Source: Areca catechu (lineage: Eukaryota > Streptophyta > Magnoliopsida > Arecales > Arecaceae). Taken from it: a DNA stretch of 64,000 nucleotides. Under the pieces are notes generated by a model. The model was not told the DNA's origin. It saw only the letters and a list, made by a program, of their open reading frames with translations, and did no database searches. This document shows positions 10,010 through 21,952 of the stretch, piece after piece (within the stretch, counting starts at the first letter, position 1; the number at the start of each line of letters is the position of its first letter). A program made the translations under genes and the position numbers. The stretch lies in assembly GCA_021397845.1 (NCBI GenBank), contig CM038050.1:115495891-115559890 (forward strand). The letters are read 5' to 3'.

Positions 10010-11654
10010 TGATGCTGGATAATTATGAAAACCTAATCTACTGATTATTACCTAATTAACTGAGAAAAATAGAGATTAATATTTTTTATGATTTTAAATT
10101 TTTAGAGACTCAAAGTAAGCAAATAAGGTAAACTAGTCAACTAATTTATACCCGCATGAGTAGATCTAACAAAGTAAACTAGAAAATAGGATTTAGTGGC
10201 TAAGAAACTACGTTAAATTAGGGTCTACCTATCAAGATTTAAAAATTAAGAGCAGGGGAGGGGTTTTAAATTTTACCAATGAAGATTAACTCTCTTGATG
10301 TAGACCTATTGGAACTTTCAAGATCTTGCGGCAGGGCTTCAAGATCTTGATCTTCCATGATATTGGCTCCATGGCAAGAACACCTGACTTTAATCCTTGG
10401 TCACCTACAATCACTTAACAAAGGAAGATCGATATGTTAGAAAGAAGCAAAGTAGGAAAATAATAGAAAAGTGAAAGGGAAGGTATGGAAGGTGGCAGTT
10501 TTAGGGTTTTTTGGATGGAAGAAAGGATAACTACGGCCTCACATCCCACGATGTTTCAAATAACAAAGGAAAAGAGCCTCACACCCCATGATGCATATAG
10601 TAAAGGAAAAGAATTGGATAGAATGTCACTTTATTTCTTCAATAATCATTAATAATACAGGGGGGTTGATGGGGTATTTACAGACCATCAACTAGTGGTG
10701 TAAGGGATACAGAGACTAGCACTGGTGTCCCTTAAGCAGCAACTCCTTGAATCCTTGCTCTGGACATCTTGGAGTGTTACTGTTAGGCTGATCTGGGGCT
10801 CTCTCCAAGGTGGGCGACAACATGGGATCTTCATCCTATTTGGGTGTCAAGATGGGGATTGGTGAGGTGTCAAGATTTCAAGATGAAGGGCAAAGATTGC
10901 TTCATCGATTGGCCTTGATTGCTGGACTATGGAGTCGGATGATGTGGGCTCCTACAGGATAGTGGACTCTTCAGTCTAGATTGAAAGAAGCTTAAGAGTT
11001 CTTGTAGGATTCTTGAGTTTGAAACTTAAGTGGCTTGAACTCTGAAGTAAGAAGTTTTCTTGGTCTTCTCCTTGATTAGTGTCCCCTTCAGATAGAATTT
11101 CATTGAGATGGGCATTGAGAAGCTAGGTGGACTCTTGGCCAACTTCTTCTTGGAATTTGGTGACAAAATGAGGAGGGGAAGGGTGCTAATTAGGCTTGGA
11201 TTCCTTCTCATTTACTCATCTTAAATGGTGTCAACTCTTCTCCATGTGGCCGACCAAGATAAGTGAGGTGGCAAGTGTGTTGTCCCGATGAGGTGGCAAG
11301 TGATGTCCAAATATGTCATGCGATGTTATCCAAAATCTTGAAAAGGTGGCACCAAAAAATGGTAATCATGTGGCAAGTGACTTGGGCTAGCACATGGAGT
11401 CACATGGCTTGTCTTGAGCTAGCACATGGAGTCACATAGGTCTGGACTTGGGAAACCCTTGTGTTATAGGACTCAACTAATAATTACAAGACTCAACCAA
11501 CTAATTAATTATAGCCTAACTTGATCAATTGAAATCCAATTTGATCAAAAGGCATAGACATGTAAACAAATGGTTCAACTTGGTAAAAAGGGTTTGGCCC
11601 AAAAGGCTAAATAACTAAAATCCTAATTACAGTTGATAAAATGGGCTAAACCCA
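10010..11654 (-). repeat. 5' LTR of F
   Basis: About 1,645 bp, bounded by TGATGCTGG on the left and GGCTAAACCCA on the right (plus strand), so the minus strand has TG...CA ends. It contains two GCCTCACAYCCCAYGATG segments (10537-10595) related to the repeat block in the P LTR. No second LTR copy is in the window, so the boundaries rest on termini, primer site and the break in copia homology at 11655. Confidence 0.65.
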
Positions 11655-12480
11655 ATAATCCTTCTTGGAAAGAGTAATTCCATGACCTATCTAAAGATAG
11701 CCTCTTTTGGAATTCTCCATGCTGAACCGCTTCAGCACAGTATCTATGTACACAGATTGGGACAGTCCCAGAAGCCTCTTAGATCTATCTTTATAGATTT
11801 TCATACCCAGTATGTATGAGGCTTCACCCAAGTCTTCATAGAGAATTGAGATGAAAGCCAGACTTTTATTCATTATAATGCTAGAATGTCATCCCCGATT
11901 AGGAGAATGTCATCCACACATATAAGACAAGAAATACAACTATAGATTATTTGCCCACTTGTATATACAAGGTTCCTCTCCGTTCCTAATGAAGCCATAC
12001 ATCTTGTTACACTTATCAAAGCACATGTTCCAACTTTGAGAAGCCTGTTGCAGTCCATAAATGGACCTTCAAGGCTTGCACACTTTAGACTGATCTATGG
12101 ATGTGAACCCTTCAGCTGCATCATATACACCTCCTCTTCCAGCTCACCATTTAAGAAAGTTGTTCGGTCATCCATTTGCCAGATTTCATAATCTAAATGT
12201 GCTGCTAAAGTAAGCATAATTCGAATGGACTTAAGCATTGCCATAGAGAAAAACATCTCATCATAGTCAATACCACAATGCTGACCATACCCCTTGGCAA
12301 CCAAATGGGCTTTATAGGTCTCCACCTGCCCATCTGCGCCCGCTTCTACTTGAAGATTCACTTGCACCCAATGGGTTTTATCCCTTCAGGTGGATCAACC
12401 AATGTCCATACATTATTGATTTCCATGGATTCCATTTTGGATTTCATAGCTCAAAGCCATGACTCAGAATAAAATCTTGA
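11655..12480 (-). pseudogene. Reverse transcriptase of C (3' truncated)
   Basis: Minus-strand frames give copia RT blocks. The frame at 12367-12095 reads VETYKAHLVAKGYGQHCGID, then DYEIWQMDDRTTFLNGELEE with EVYMMQLKG. The frame from 11873 gives EDLGEASYILGMKIYKDRSK and LLGLSQSVYIDTVLKRFSME. A YVDD-like box falls in a frameshifted part near 11915-11930 (VDDILLIGDDI). Sequence identical in layout to D ends at 11655, and RNase H is missing. Frameshifts and stops make it inactive. Confidence 0.85.
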
Positions 12481-12742
12481 AATTGCATCCATGTAGGTGA
12501 TCGGATCCCCGTTGTTCTCATCGAGTTCAACAGGATCACCATCCTAGACTAAGAAACATAGTATCTATCTGGTTGACATGGTAATCTACCAGATCTCCTT
12601 AATGGTTGGAGTATGGGCTATGGATCTGATCTAATCAAATCCGATTTTGTAGTGGCCTTAGAGTGAGAAGGTTCTTCTCTCTGTTAAATTTCTCCAAGTT
12701 CAATCTCAGAAGCTTGAGTGCCTTCACTAAGGTACTCCCTTT

Positions 12743-13800
12743 CTAAAAGGGTTGCTTTAAGACCGACGAACAACTTTGTTCCTTAGGCAGATAGAAATAA
12801 TATCCTTTCGATTCTTTAGGATATCCAACAAAAAGACATCTATCATACTTAGGTCCTAGCTTATCTATCTCTAAATGTCCAACATAAGCAGACACCCCCA
12901 AACCCGAAGCTGAGAGAGAGTTGGCTTGTGCCCAGTCCATATCTCATATGGTGTTTTATCAACGATTTACTTGGAACCCTATTCAAAAGGTAAGATACTG
13001 ACTCAAGAGCATATCCCCAAAAGGATTTAGACAGACTTGCTAAACACATCATGGATCGAACCATATCCAACAGAGTTTGATTCCTCCTTTCAAACACACC
13101 ATTGGCTGAGGTATCCTTGGAGGGGTCCATTAAGAGAGAATCCCATTCTCCTCAAGATAAGTTAGAAACTCATTGGAAATGTATTCACCATCTAGATCTG
13201 ATTAAAAGGTTTTGATAAACTTTCTAGTTTGTTTTTCAACTACATTATGATAACGTTTGAACATTTCAAATGAATCAGATTTATGTCTCATCAAGTTGAC
13301 ATAATAGTATCTCGAAAGATCGTCTATAAATGTAATTAAATAATCATATCTACCTCTTGCACTGATATTCATAGGTCCACATATATCAGTATGTACTAGA
13401 TTTAGAATATCACTGGCTCTTTCACCCTTTCTAGTAAAAGGTGATTAGGTCCTTTTCCCAAGAAGACAGGATTCACAAGTCAGCAAGGATTCACTCTCAG
13501 TAATATCTAGGAGACGTTCTCCTACCAACTTATTTATCCTGTTCTTGTTTATATGAACTAGCCTACATTGCCAGAGATAAATATCACTGACTTTATATAA
13601 TCTAGGGAATTTATTAGTAGTGTACATACAGTAACGGGCTGTGAAAGTACATATACGCCAATCTTCACTTGTCCATTCATCACATTAGAACCATTCAAAG
13701 TGATGTAGCAAATATCTTTCCTTATTGATAATTCATAACCATCATTGGCCAACAGGCCTTTAGAAATGGTATTCACTGAAAGGAAGGACAAAAATGACAA
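12743..13800 (-). pseudogene. Integrase region of C
   Basis: The GAG-pre-integrase zinc-binding region is visible at 13627-13445: LWQCRLVHINKNRINKLVGE and LLTCESCLLGK. The core follows with breaks, and the frame at 13130-12861 reads NGVFERRNQTLLDMVRSMMC, which keeps the catalytic Glu motif, then SFWGYALESVSYLLNRVPSK. The segment at 12940-12743 gives the post-core region (LGPKYDRCLFVGYPKESKGY). Several frameshifts separate these pieces. The family inserts the cDNA into chromosomes. Confidence 0.85.
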
Positions 13801-13990
13801 TCATTAAGAATGATAGTACAAGACTCAAAATATAAAAAAATAGTTCCCAATGCCAGAAATGGAGCTTGACTTCCATTCCCAACATTTAGAATCATTTCAC
13901 CACTTTCGAATCTCCTACTAACTTGAAGTCCCTGCAAAGAATTGCAAATGTGGTAAGGACTTTCGGTATCCAATACTCAGCTAGTAGTAC
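13801..13990 (-). pseudogene. Protease domain of C with altered active site
   Basis: The frame from 13973 reads MDTESPYHICNSLQGLQVSR, aligned with the copia protease signature. The expected D-T/S-G triad is D-T-E here, so the catalytic Gly is replaced. In element D the same place reads DTGSPIHICN. The segment lies between the gag zinc knuckle and the integrase region in the usual copia order. Confidence 0.75.
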
Positions 13991-14099
13991 ACAAACAAAG
14001 AAACTACAAGGATTTATCCTATAAATACCTTGACCAGTAACAGCTTGCTGCTTTCCCTTCCTTGGCCTGTTTGGGTCCAAAGTGGTAAGGTAAGCAGAA

Positions 14100-14883
14100 C
14101 AGTTCTGCTTCTAGTGACCCGGCTTCTTATAGAAGAAGCACTCTGCCTTACTCTTGTCAGCCTTCACCCTCTTAGTCTAACTTTGTCTAACACTTTGTAC
14201 CTTTCTATTCTTTTTCTTCTTCTTCCCTTTTTCGAAGGGACGATGCCCTGCTCTAGAACCTCCCACTAGATTTACCAATCCCTTATTGAGATTGTGGTCT
14301 CTCTCATAATTCTGTAGTAGCCCTAACATCTTATGATAGTTTACTGCAGGCCTATTCATTCTAAAATTATCAAGAAAGACCTGGTAGGAAGGGAGCAGAA
14401 AATTTAGTATCGCATCCTTGCCGAGATGCTCATGCAAAAGACATCCAAGTTTGCCCAAATGCTCAAATAACTTAATCATGTATATTACATGATCAGTTAC
14501 CGAAGCTCCACCATGCATACATGTGTTGTAGATAATGGAGGAGATCCGATATCTCTCCACATCATCCAGAGTACCAAAAGACTCCTTCACCCTTTGAAGA
14601 ATCTCCTATGGCTGGGCTTCCCCAAATTTGCGACAGAACTCGTCGTTCATCACAGCCAAATAATACAACACACCATTGTGCGATCAGAGATCCACTTCTA
14701 GTAAGTGTCCCTGACAGTGCCACGAGCGTTGGGGGCTAGGATCTCAGGTGCCAGATCAATTATCACATAGAGGATCCGCTCGTGCTCCGGGACAATCTTG
14801 AGTCTTTGATACCAGCTATCGAAATTGGGTCCAGAAAGTTTGTCATTATCCAATAATGACTAGAGCGATAAAGTAGTCGACAT
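14100..14883 (-). pseudogene. gag of C
   Basis: The start at 14883 matches the gag start of D. A TAG stop occurs at codon 8, where D has Arg. The longest clean block (14590-14177) reads GGASVTDHVIYMIKLFEHLG and PAVNYHKMLGLLQNYERDHN, typical copia UBN2-type gag, followed by a Lys-rich tail. The zinc knuckle near 14105-14150 is damaged: CFFYKKPGH, with the second Cys changed to Tyr, then a stop. Nonfunctional capsid gene. Confidence 0.83.
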
Positions 14884-16645
14884 TATCTTAAAAAGGAGAA
14901 CAAGACCTATCAATATATGAATTATTTTAAATATCCTAAAGACATAGATTTTAGTCTAAAGGTTTCTCCCACTATTTTATTCAGACTGGTAGCCTTTACA
15001 CTATAATCTGAAGAATAACATTTATCCTTTAGCAGGTACTAGGATCCAAGAGACTACATATAAGCCCAACTTTGGTCGACCAACCCAAATGCATCTAAAG
15101 GTAGGTACAATACCAATTGCTTCTCCAAGCAATTCCTAGTAATCATTTTGCCCCAGGGGTCCTCACAATCAGCCTTTGGGCCTCCTATTGAAGGTCCTGG
15201 TTAGGTCCAACCATTAACATGATCGAATTCAATGCTTCTAACTAACCCAAGATCAAGCCCGACTTTGGTCGGCCCACCTAACCATGTGTTATGATAGTCG
15301 CACTGAGCTATCATATGTTGAATGGCAATTCCACTCACTTGATGACCACCCATTCTTTGGAACTGCCGATGATCACCCAACTTATGGACTCATTACCAAT
15401 CCAACTTAATGGGAGGCTAGGACTTAGGCTATCACATAACTTAGTCTTTTTATGGACCAAATAATTTAGAGGATTTAAATCTTTGTGACATATAAAAAAA
15501 GATATGGACCTTGATCAAGAAAAATCCCACCAAACTCTTAGAGGGTTTCAAGATCAAATTGGTCCATGGGCACCTTAAATCAGTCATACTGATTAACCTT
15601 AGTTGACATGGGTCAACTTCAATCAATAAATTGTCTAATCTGATCTGATTCACCACATTAGCCAGAAAAGTAAGATCAAAGTATGGGTTAAGCCAAGTAA
15701 GCCTCTTGCCTTAGACACCAACCATGAGTTAGCCCCAAAGAACCTTGATCACAACAGTCAAACTTACCTTAGACACTAAGGTTTACCAAACTCAATCAAA
15801 CTAACCTAAAGATCCAGGCTCACTACGAAGCCATCAATCGAATCCATTTAGATGTATGGACTAATCTAACTAGCTATTAGAGAGATCTATAGAGGAGATA
15901 CCTTATTCAACTTTTGATTAGTCTTTTATCTATTTAATCCATTCATCTGAACCTAGGTCTAACCCATTTAAGGACCCAATTCTAGCAAACCCAATTAATC
16001 CATGGTTTATCAATCATGAGTTAAGATTAGAATCATCCTAAATCTTAAAATTATACAACTTAATTCCTAATGAAGTGTATCATGCTAATTGAAACATTTT
16101 CAATTAAACCAAGTTTTGAAACAATTTAAAAAATCAAGCGAATCATGAACTTGAAATTTGCTGTTTCAGGATTTTCTGGTCGAGTCGACTCAAGCAGGTT
16201 GAGTCTGCTCGTCTAGAACACTAAATAAAAACACATCATTCTGATTGCAGACTCGAGTTGACTCAAGCATGGGTTGAGTCAGCTCGTCTACTAGGGTAGA
16301 AGATAGAAACTTCAAAGTTCACGATTTTTTACTTGAACCTTTCAAAGTATTAGATCATATTTCTTTTAGATCTTATCTAAACATTATTATGATCTATTAA
16401 CCATAGACAAAAATCATTTTAATCCATCAAATCCCTCACTTTCTACTTCATAAGGTCGTGACGTAGTGGCACCCCTACATGCCATAGGAGAACCCCTTGG
16501 AATGGGAAGAGATGGTCTTTGAACCATGCTTTTCTCGTATGACCGGACGACCATGGAGAATCCACCTTAATCCAAGTACTATGTGAAAGCAAAACAATTC
16601 GATTTCATACAAAAATATTAAACTACATGTGCATCCAACCTGGCA
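14884..16645 (-). other. Long leader of C
   Basis: About 1.76 kb of non-coding sequence between primer site and gag, homologous to the leader of D (55327-56554). It holds two copies of a short hairpin-like element with CCGACTTTGGTCGG (second copy at 15257-15274) and a GAGTCGACTC pair at 16181-16291. No gene is supported. Confidence 0.7.
16181..16291 (-). repeat. GAGTCGACTC repeat pair in the leader of C
   Basis: Two related copies of a unit of about 37 bp lie near 16181 and 16254. Each holds GAGTYGACTCAAGCA and a second half GAGTCWGCTCGTCTA. The same word occurs in the LTR of C (17473-17536) and in Sirevirus LTRs. Confidence 0.75.
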
Positions 16646-16657
16646 GCTCTGATACCA
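16646..16657 (-). other. Primer binding site of C
   Basis: The minus strand reads TGGTATCAGAGC, one base from the LTR end at 16659. It complements the initiator methionine tRNA. Confidence 0.9.
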
Positions 16658-17472
16658 CTATTGGAAAAAATGAGCAGAGCAAGAGCATTCAATTTAAAGA
16701 CTTTTTCTAAATGCATGTCGCAATGGAAAAGGATAAAACCATTTTATCAAAGAATGTTAATCTAATTAACATTGCCCTATGCAGATCTTGATGCATATGT
16801 AGAATAATGTATGTATGAAATCCAAGATAAATAGTCAAGAAACACATAACTATTCTTTGTATCCACATAATGGTGTAGCAACGATAATATGTCACACATA
16901 TAGTATAAGCCCATACCTTTGAGATGATGATCACCTAAAGGCACACGCTTCAACAGCAAGGTAGAGCAACACCCGATGAAGATCAGCACTGCAGGAAGAT
17001 GATCAGGCTTTGCGAGTAGCACATGCGTACGGCCTCTACAGGTGGTTCACACTAGATAGAGGGACTTCTTCTCTTAAGAACCCCTGCCCAATGCTCTCTC
17101 CCAAACCTTCAATAGAAGGTAGCACACAACAATCCCTCCCAAAACTCACACTACCCAAGAGATCAGATCTCTCAATCTCTCAAAGGTTGAGGGAGACTTC
17201 TAACCAAGAGAAGTTTCAGATTCTCGACCTTTTTATATGCATATGAAGCATTATCATTCACCTTCAACTCATCCTTTTTAATCAGTCCCCAAAACCATTA
17301 AGAGGACCTAATGATAGATTAATAAGCAATTTGGAGTCTCTTGGGATTCCATGGAGTTACCAAATGCTTTTCACTTCAGCAACGCTACAATGAAAACTAG
17401 AAATGCCCACCATTAAATCTCATAACCATTATAGAATTTAATGAAGCATTCTTGAATTTTAGCAATCCATCA

Positions 17473-17536
17473 GTCGAGTAGACTCAACTGTTCGAGTCAA
17501 CTCAAGCTGAGTCGACTCATCAAATGAGTCAGCTCA
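17473..17536 (-). repeat. GAGTCGACTC cluster in the C LTR
   Basis: Four to five copies of GAGTMRACTC or GAGTCAGCTC lie within 64 bases, including one perfect 10-bp palindrome GAGTCGACTC. They lie upstream of the conserved GGTTCAAATACTAAGCC block. The D LTR carries AGTGTCGACTTA at the same relative place. Confidence 0.75.
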
Positions 17537-17859
17537 AATGTAGTTCTGACAACTTCTTGTCAAAACAAGTCTATAACGATTCCCAATCGTTCCCATGCGA
17601 ACATATCAAGAAGAAACCCCATGGTGTGACCTCATAGGTTCAAATACTAAGCCGGTAGCACAAGAACATTTCCAGTACCAGCCAAAGTCGCCATCTAGCA
17701 ATAACACCCGATATCCAGATAGGTTGAAGGTTGTAGAGCAACATGAACCTGTCGAACATGGAATATCATTGAACTTATTCCTTTAATCTACTATTGCTCT
17801 GGACGACTTAGGGTTAAACTATCGTAAACATAATCAGTCCATCACAATATGTCTCAAGT

Positions 17860-19620
17860 TGTTGCCCAGGAGGCTACCCAAGAGGGGGGGTGAATTGGAT
17901 CTTTTTAAAATTTGAAGGCAAGTAATGTGCAATTCAAAATCCTTTGCAAGTGGTAGGTGCTGTGATAGATTTATAAAATGTAAAAGCTAAATAGAGACAA
18001 GAAAGCACAACACAAAATTACCAAATTTATAGTGGTTTGGAGCAACCCAGCTCCTACATCCACTACCTAAGATACCACTTGGGATTTCCACTATATTCAC
18101 ACCCGAATACAGTAGAATTGTTTTACAAGATCACAATCCAAAACCTCTACACTTTGGTTTTACAAGATCACCAAAGAAAATCCAACACCCTTTGATTTTA
18201 AAAGGCTCACAAAAGAAACCCAACTTGGTTTTCATAGGATTACCAAGATCCTAACCCTTGGTTCTAATAAGGCTCACCAAAAATCTATTTGGTTTTTCAA
18301 CCCGGCTCACTAATAATCCAACAATTCAAAGATTGAATTGAAAATAAATGCACCAAGAATGAAAAACTCATTTGTCGAATAGTTGCCGTGCAGCTTGTTG
18401 GAAGTCCACTTGAATGCACTTGAATTAGCATTAATGACTTCAGTGGCTTCTTCCAAAAGTTGTTTCAAGCTTCAGATTGGAATTGGTGAAGACTTAAAAG
18501 CTTGACTTGAATGCTCTTGTGATCTTTTAATGTTGGTTGGTCGGATATTTAATGAAGCTCTCTTCTTTGAAGAACTCTCTAATTCATTTCTCCAAGGAAG
18601 TTCAAATCCTTCAAATTTAAAGTCTTCCATCATCCCAAGGCAGTTCTTGCCATTGTAGACCATTGGGGAATGATTTGTGACCATTGGAGCAATTTTTAGC
18701 ATTCAAAAATAAATTCTGGAACTAGCTATTGGATACCTGAAATTGTCATTCGAGTCGGCTCGGATTCCTTCGAGTCGGCTCAGATCCTTCATGTTGATGG
18801 GTCGAGTCACCAAATCTTCAATGCAGTCGGCTCTTTATCTCAGGGTGCAAAACATCACTCTGGATGAGTCGGCTCTTTGTAGCTCAGGTCGGGTCAGCTC
18901 GAACTTGAATCTTAAAAATATTGAACTCGAGGAGTCAGCTCTTTTCAGCTTGGGTTGGCTCTTCTTCTCAGGTTCGAAAAACCTTACTTTGGAAGAGTCG
19001 GCTTGATGCAGTTCAGGTCGGCTCGCTTTCTCAGGCTTTCAGAATTAGGTCTGGCAGAGTCAGCTCTTTTTGGTTCTGGTCGGCTTGCCTGGCTGTTCTC
19101 AGAAATCTTTAGAAAATGGACTCTAAAGGAGTCGAATCGGACTGATTCCAGTCGACTCGGATTCATTGGAGTCGGCTCGCTTTCCATCGAGTCAGCTCGC
19201 TTTCCATCGAGTCGGCTCGGATTACTACATTCCAGAATCCTTGCTGCATGCCAGCAGGCAGAGTCGACTCTTCATCATTTGGGGTCGGCTCGAGTATCTT
19301 CTTTAGGATTTTATAAATGAACTTAAAGAAAACTCTCACAAACTCTTTTACAATTTCACATAAACCAACTCAAACTAAAATTCATGGCACACAAACACTC
19401 ACAGAATTAACCATTTTAATTTATTTTTCTTAGCATTTGATTAGGTTTTTCTTTACAAAAATTTACAACACAACTCAACCAAGAAAATAGAAATGTAGGA
19501 GTTGAAGTTTGAACATGTTATTCATCCTACAAAAACTTGTCAAACACTTGAAGAGTTGATAGACATAAATGTACATGCTTCAATGTTTGGTTATCATCAA
19601 AATCACTTATGGGGTCAACA
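17860..19620 (-). repeat. 3' LTR of Sirevirus A
   Basis: Plus-strand termini are TGTTGCCCAGG and GGGGTCAACA, so the minus strand reads TGTTGACCCC...GGGCAACA. It pairs with 37124-38864. It contains a long palindrome-rich U3 section (18752-19292), and a section near 18160-18320 with repeated GATCACCAAAGAAAAYCCAA-like phrases. Copies of the same family are J and H. Confidence 0.92.
18752..19292 (-). repeat. GAGTCGGCTC array in the 3' LTR of A
   Basis: Roughly twenty copies of GAGTCGGCTC and close variants (GAGTCAGCTC, GAGTCGACTC, GGTCGGCTCG) are spread over 540 bases. Near 19169-19209 the spacing tightens to about 20 bp in a unit GAGTCGGCTCGCTTTCCATC. The core is a degenerate palindrome around GTCGAC. 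The matching array in the 5' LTR is at 38017-38534. Confidence 0.85.
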
Positions 19621-19622
19621 AT

Positions 19623-20010
19623 CTCCTCCTTTTTGATGATGACAAAACACTGGGCATGAGAAATTCTTTACACTTTACATGTATAATAGTATTTGAAATT
19701 AATATTCACAAGTATTAGAGCTAATGAAATTAGTAAGTAAGTATTAGAGATCAAGAGATGATATCATAGTATATCATCAAAATATTGAACTTCTCATGCT
19801 TTAAGATATTATAATTAGCACAAAACATGGAGTATCAGAGTTCCAAAAAGAAATTGATAGAATTACATCAATTTAGAGTATGCAATAGTAATCAGAGCAT
19901 TAAGAAGATATTAATTAGAACAAGATTTTCAAGCGAACCTCCCCCTTTCTCTAGATTCTAAAGTAGTTTAAACGGTGCTATCATTTATCATTTTTGTGCT
20001 CCTCCTTTTT
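19623..20010 (-). other. Multiple polypurine tracts of A
   Basis: Minus-strand AAAAAGGAGGAG occurs directly against the 3' LTR (19623-19634) and again at 19999-20010. A related tract lies at 19939-19950 and another beyond insertion I at 30007-30018. Repeated polypurine tracts upstream of the 3' LTR are known for Sireviruses and support the classification. The proximal copy would prime plus-strand DNA synthesis. Confidence 0.75.
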
Positions 20011-21386
20011 CACAGTTTTTATGCACTTTAAGAGTATTTGGTAGGTGAAAGGATTATGCCCTATAAGCCAATATCTGTATCTCCCAGACCATTGTAAATT
20101 GACAAATTAATAAAGGCAATAATTTTTTCATCATTCGCTGTGTCATTATATGATGAACCCCATAGATTAGGGCTATGGTTGTAGGGCTATGATGAGATCA
20201 TACCAGTGAGATCTAAGGCCTTAAAACCCTAATCTAGAATATTCCTAGTCATAGGAACCCTGAGTTGGGGATCAGGGTTTCCGGTAAGACTGGCACATCC
20301 TATGTATGCTGAAAAGGGTGACTGCTCTCACAGTCATTTGTGTAGGACACTACAAGGATGTGGGTGCTCATTAGTGAATGAGTTCACTGAATAGATCCAG
20401 TTTGAGAACATCTAATGGAGCCTTAGCTGCTTGTCAATAAATGTTTCTCATAGTGGGAGTTGTACAAGTAGTCCTATGACCTGAGACTGCCATAATACCT
20501 TATGTACATGAACCCATGCTTTGGTTCAATCTCATTCATGACACTGGGTCATGCACAAGGTTGACGCTGGGTGTGCTGAATTGTATATGAAGGAAATGAG
20601 TAGGTCAACAAGGAATTGATCACTCCTAGTAGGAGGAGATTGCATCCAGCCAAATTAGGTCAGATGATGATTCAGGAAATCTTTGATCAAAGTACAGATA
20701 TTAGAAATGATTTCTAATATCGAATTAATTGAATCATTAGTGTATGACTGAGCTGGGAATGAGTATAAACGGGATTTGACATGATTCCATATCCATAGTT
20801 ATATTCGAGATGCAAGATGATTGAAGGATCGAATTGTACGGGAACTTTCCACTGAAGGGTAGTTTTGGAATTACACCAGAATTTCCATATCTTCCGGGTA
20901 GACATGACACGTTGCTAGACGTCAATCTTGTCTTGTGGGTTGATCAAATTAAATGTTTAATTGGATCACTAATTAGGAGGAGTCCTAATTGACTGACTCG
21001 AGTTAGCTCGATTTGACCTAAATCGATTAGAATGAGTTCTGATCAGATTAGGTCAACTTGCACTCGGACCCACTGCTGGCTAAGTATGGAACCCAATGGG
21101 TCACACACTTAGGACAGATAATCAAGGTTTTAATTTGGAATTAAATCTCGTTTGCAGATGAACACACTAGCATGTGTTGCAAACCATGGCTTCTATTGAA
21201 TCGGATTCGAGTTAGGGTTCCGATTTGGTCTTTTTTAGATCCAAATTCATTCCGGTTTGAATCTAATTGAAGATTCAACACTTTGGGCTAATTGTAGGCT
21301 AGCAATTGGGCTAACCTAAGAGGCTAACCCCTTTTCCACATCGCCTAAGTCCCTCCGTTTCTTTTCCCACGCGCGCACGCAAGGAG

Positions 21387-21504
21387 AAGAGTCCACGCGC
21401 GCGTGGACTCTTTCCAAGACGCGTCTTTGCATGAAAAGAAAGAAAAAAGGCCGGTGTTTTTTTTTGAAGAGGCGTGGAAGAGAGTCCACCTAGGCGTGGA
21501 CTCT
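21387..21504 (+). repeat. Paired hairpins AGAGTCCAC/GTGGACTCT in the I LTR
   Basis: A perfect 26-bp palindrome at 21387-21412 has the arms AAGAGTCCACGCG and complement. A second copy at 21481-21504 has the arms AGAGTCCAC and GTGGACTCT around a 6-base centre. Both recur in the 3' LTR at 28844-28869 and 28938-28961. They lie upstream of the TATA-like box. Confidence 0.9.
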
Positions 21505-21728
21505 CCAAAAAGGGGAAAATACCGTGAAAAAGAAAAGGAGAAACACCGAAGGGGCGCGACTCTTCTTTCTGCGCGCGCCCTTCTGTGTTTTCACGATCCT
21601 TCTTCGCGTCTTCCCATCCCAAAGGCCGTGAGATTAATCCCAAGGGCCGTGAGATAAAGAGAGAAGACGTGAGAAGGGAGAGAGGGACGTGAGAGGATGA
21701 TTAAAGGGAGAAGGCGCCTCTCTGTCGC

Positions 21729-21737
21729 CTATTTAGG
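21729..21737 (+). promoter_or_regulatory. TATA-like box of the I LTR
   Basis: CTATTTAGG here and CTATTTAAGG at 29189-29198 in the other LTR. The box lies after the GC-rich hairpin section and before the C/T-rich R-like part. A start site about 30 bases downstream would be expected. Confidence 0.55.
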
Positions 21738-21952
21738 AGAAGACTTCACCGTGAAAATAATTCCAGATTTTCTACGATGAGGCTTACTTCTTTTTCCCTC
21801 TCCCTCTCCAGAAGACTGTTTCCCCCCTCTCTTTCTTCTTTGATTCCTTTACAGAGCCTAGGCTCTGTCGAATCTCAGAACGAAGGAGAGTCAGAGAGAG
21901 AAACTCTCCGACGGTAAAGGAAGAAGGCGCCTCTCCTTCTTTTCTTTCTTAC

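Larger units (their letters stand above)
8658..11654 (-). mobile_element. Element F: truncated gypsy element (gag, leader, 5' LTR)
   Basis: On the minus strand the order is LTR (11654-10010), primer binding site, leader of about 0.9 kb, then gag, which is cut off at 8658 by fragment J. No pol sequence remains. The LTR termini are TGGG and ATCA. The leader shares blocks such as GGTGATGAGATCCTACCC with the leaders of E and Q, so it belongs to the same broad gypsy lineage but a different family. F lies against the RT/RNase H part of copia C at 11655, so it probably inserted into C. Confidence 0.75.

Noticed and set aside
17595..17786. Possible host exon between element A and the C leader
   Set aside because: The same sequence (AATACTAAGCC, CAGCCAAAGTC-type blocks) recurs at 44320-44420 in the D LTR, so it is LTR sequence.
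18752..19292. Palindrome arrays read as a CRISPR array or satellite
   Set aside because: Spacing is irregular, the words are only about 10 bp and degenerate, and they lie within LTRs of eukaryotic retroelements. Neither term applies.
18743..19320. Open frames rich in Ser/Leu/Glu/Ala across the palindrome array (up to 121 codons)
   Set aside because: The array word lacks stop codons in some frames, so long frames appear without selection. Different frames are open in the different copies.
21311..21657. Frames of 84-110 codons in the LTR of I, also at 28768-29116
   Set aside because: They fall in the GC-rich promoter part and differ in length between the two LTRs because of indels. No domain recognised.
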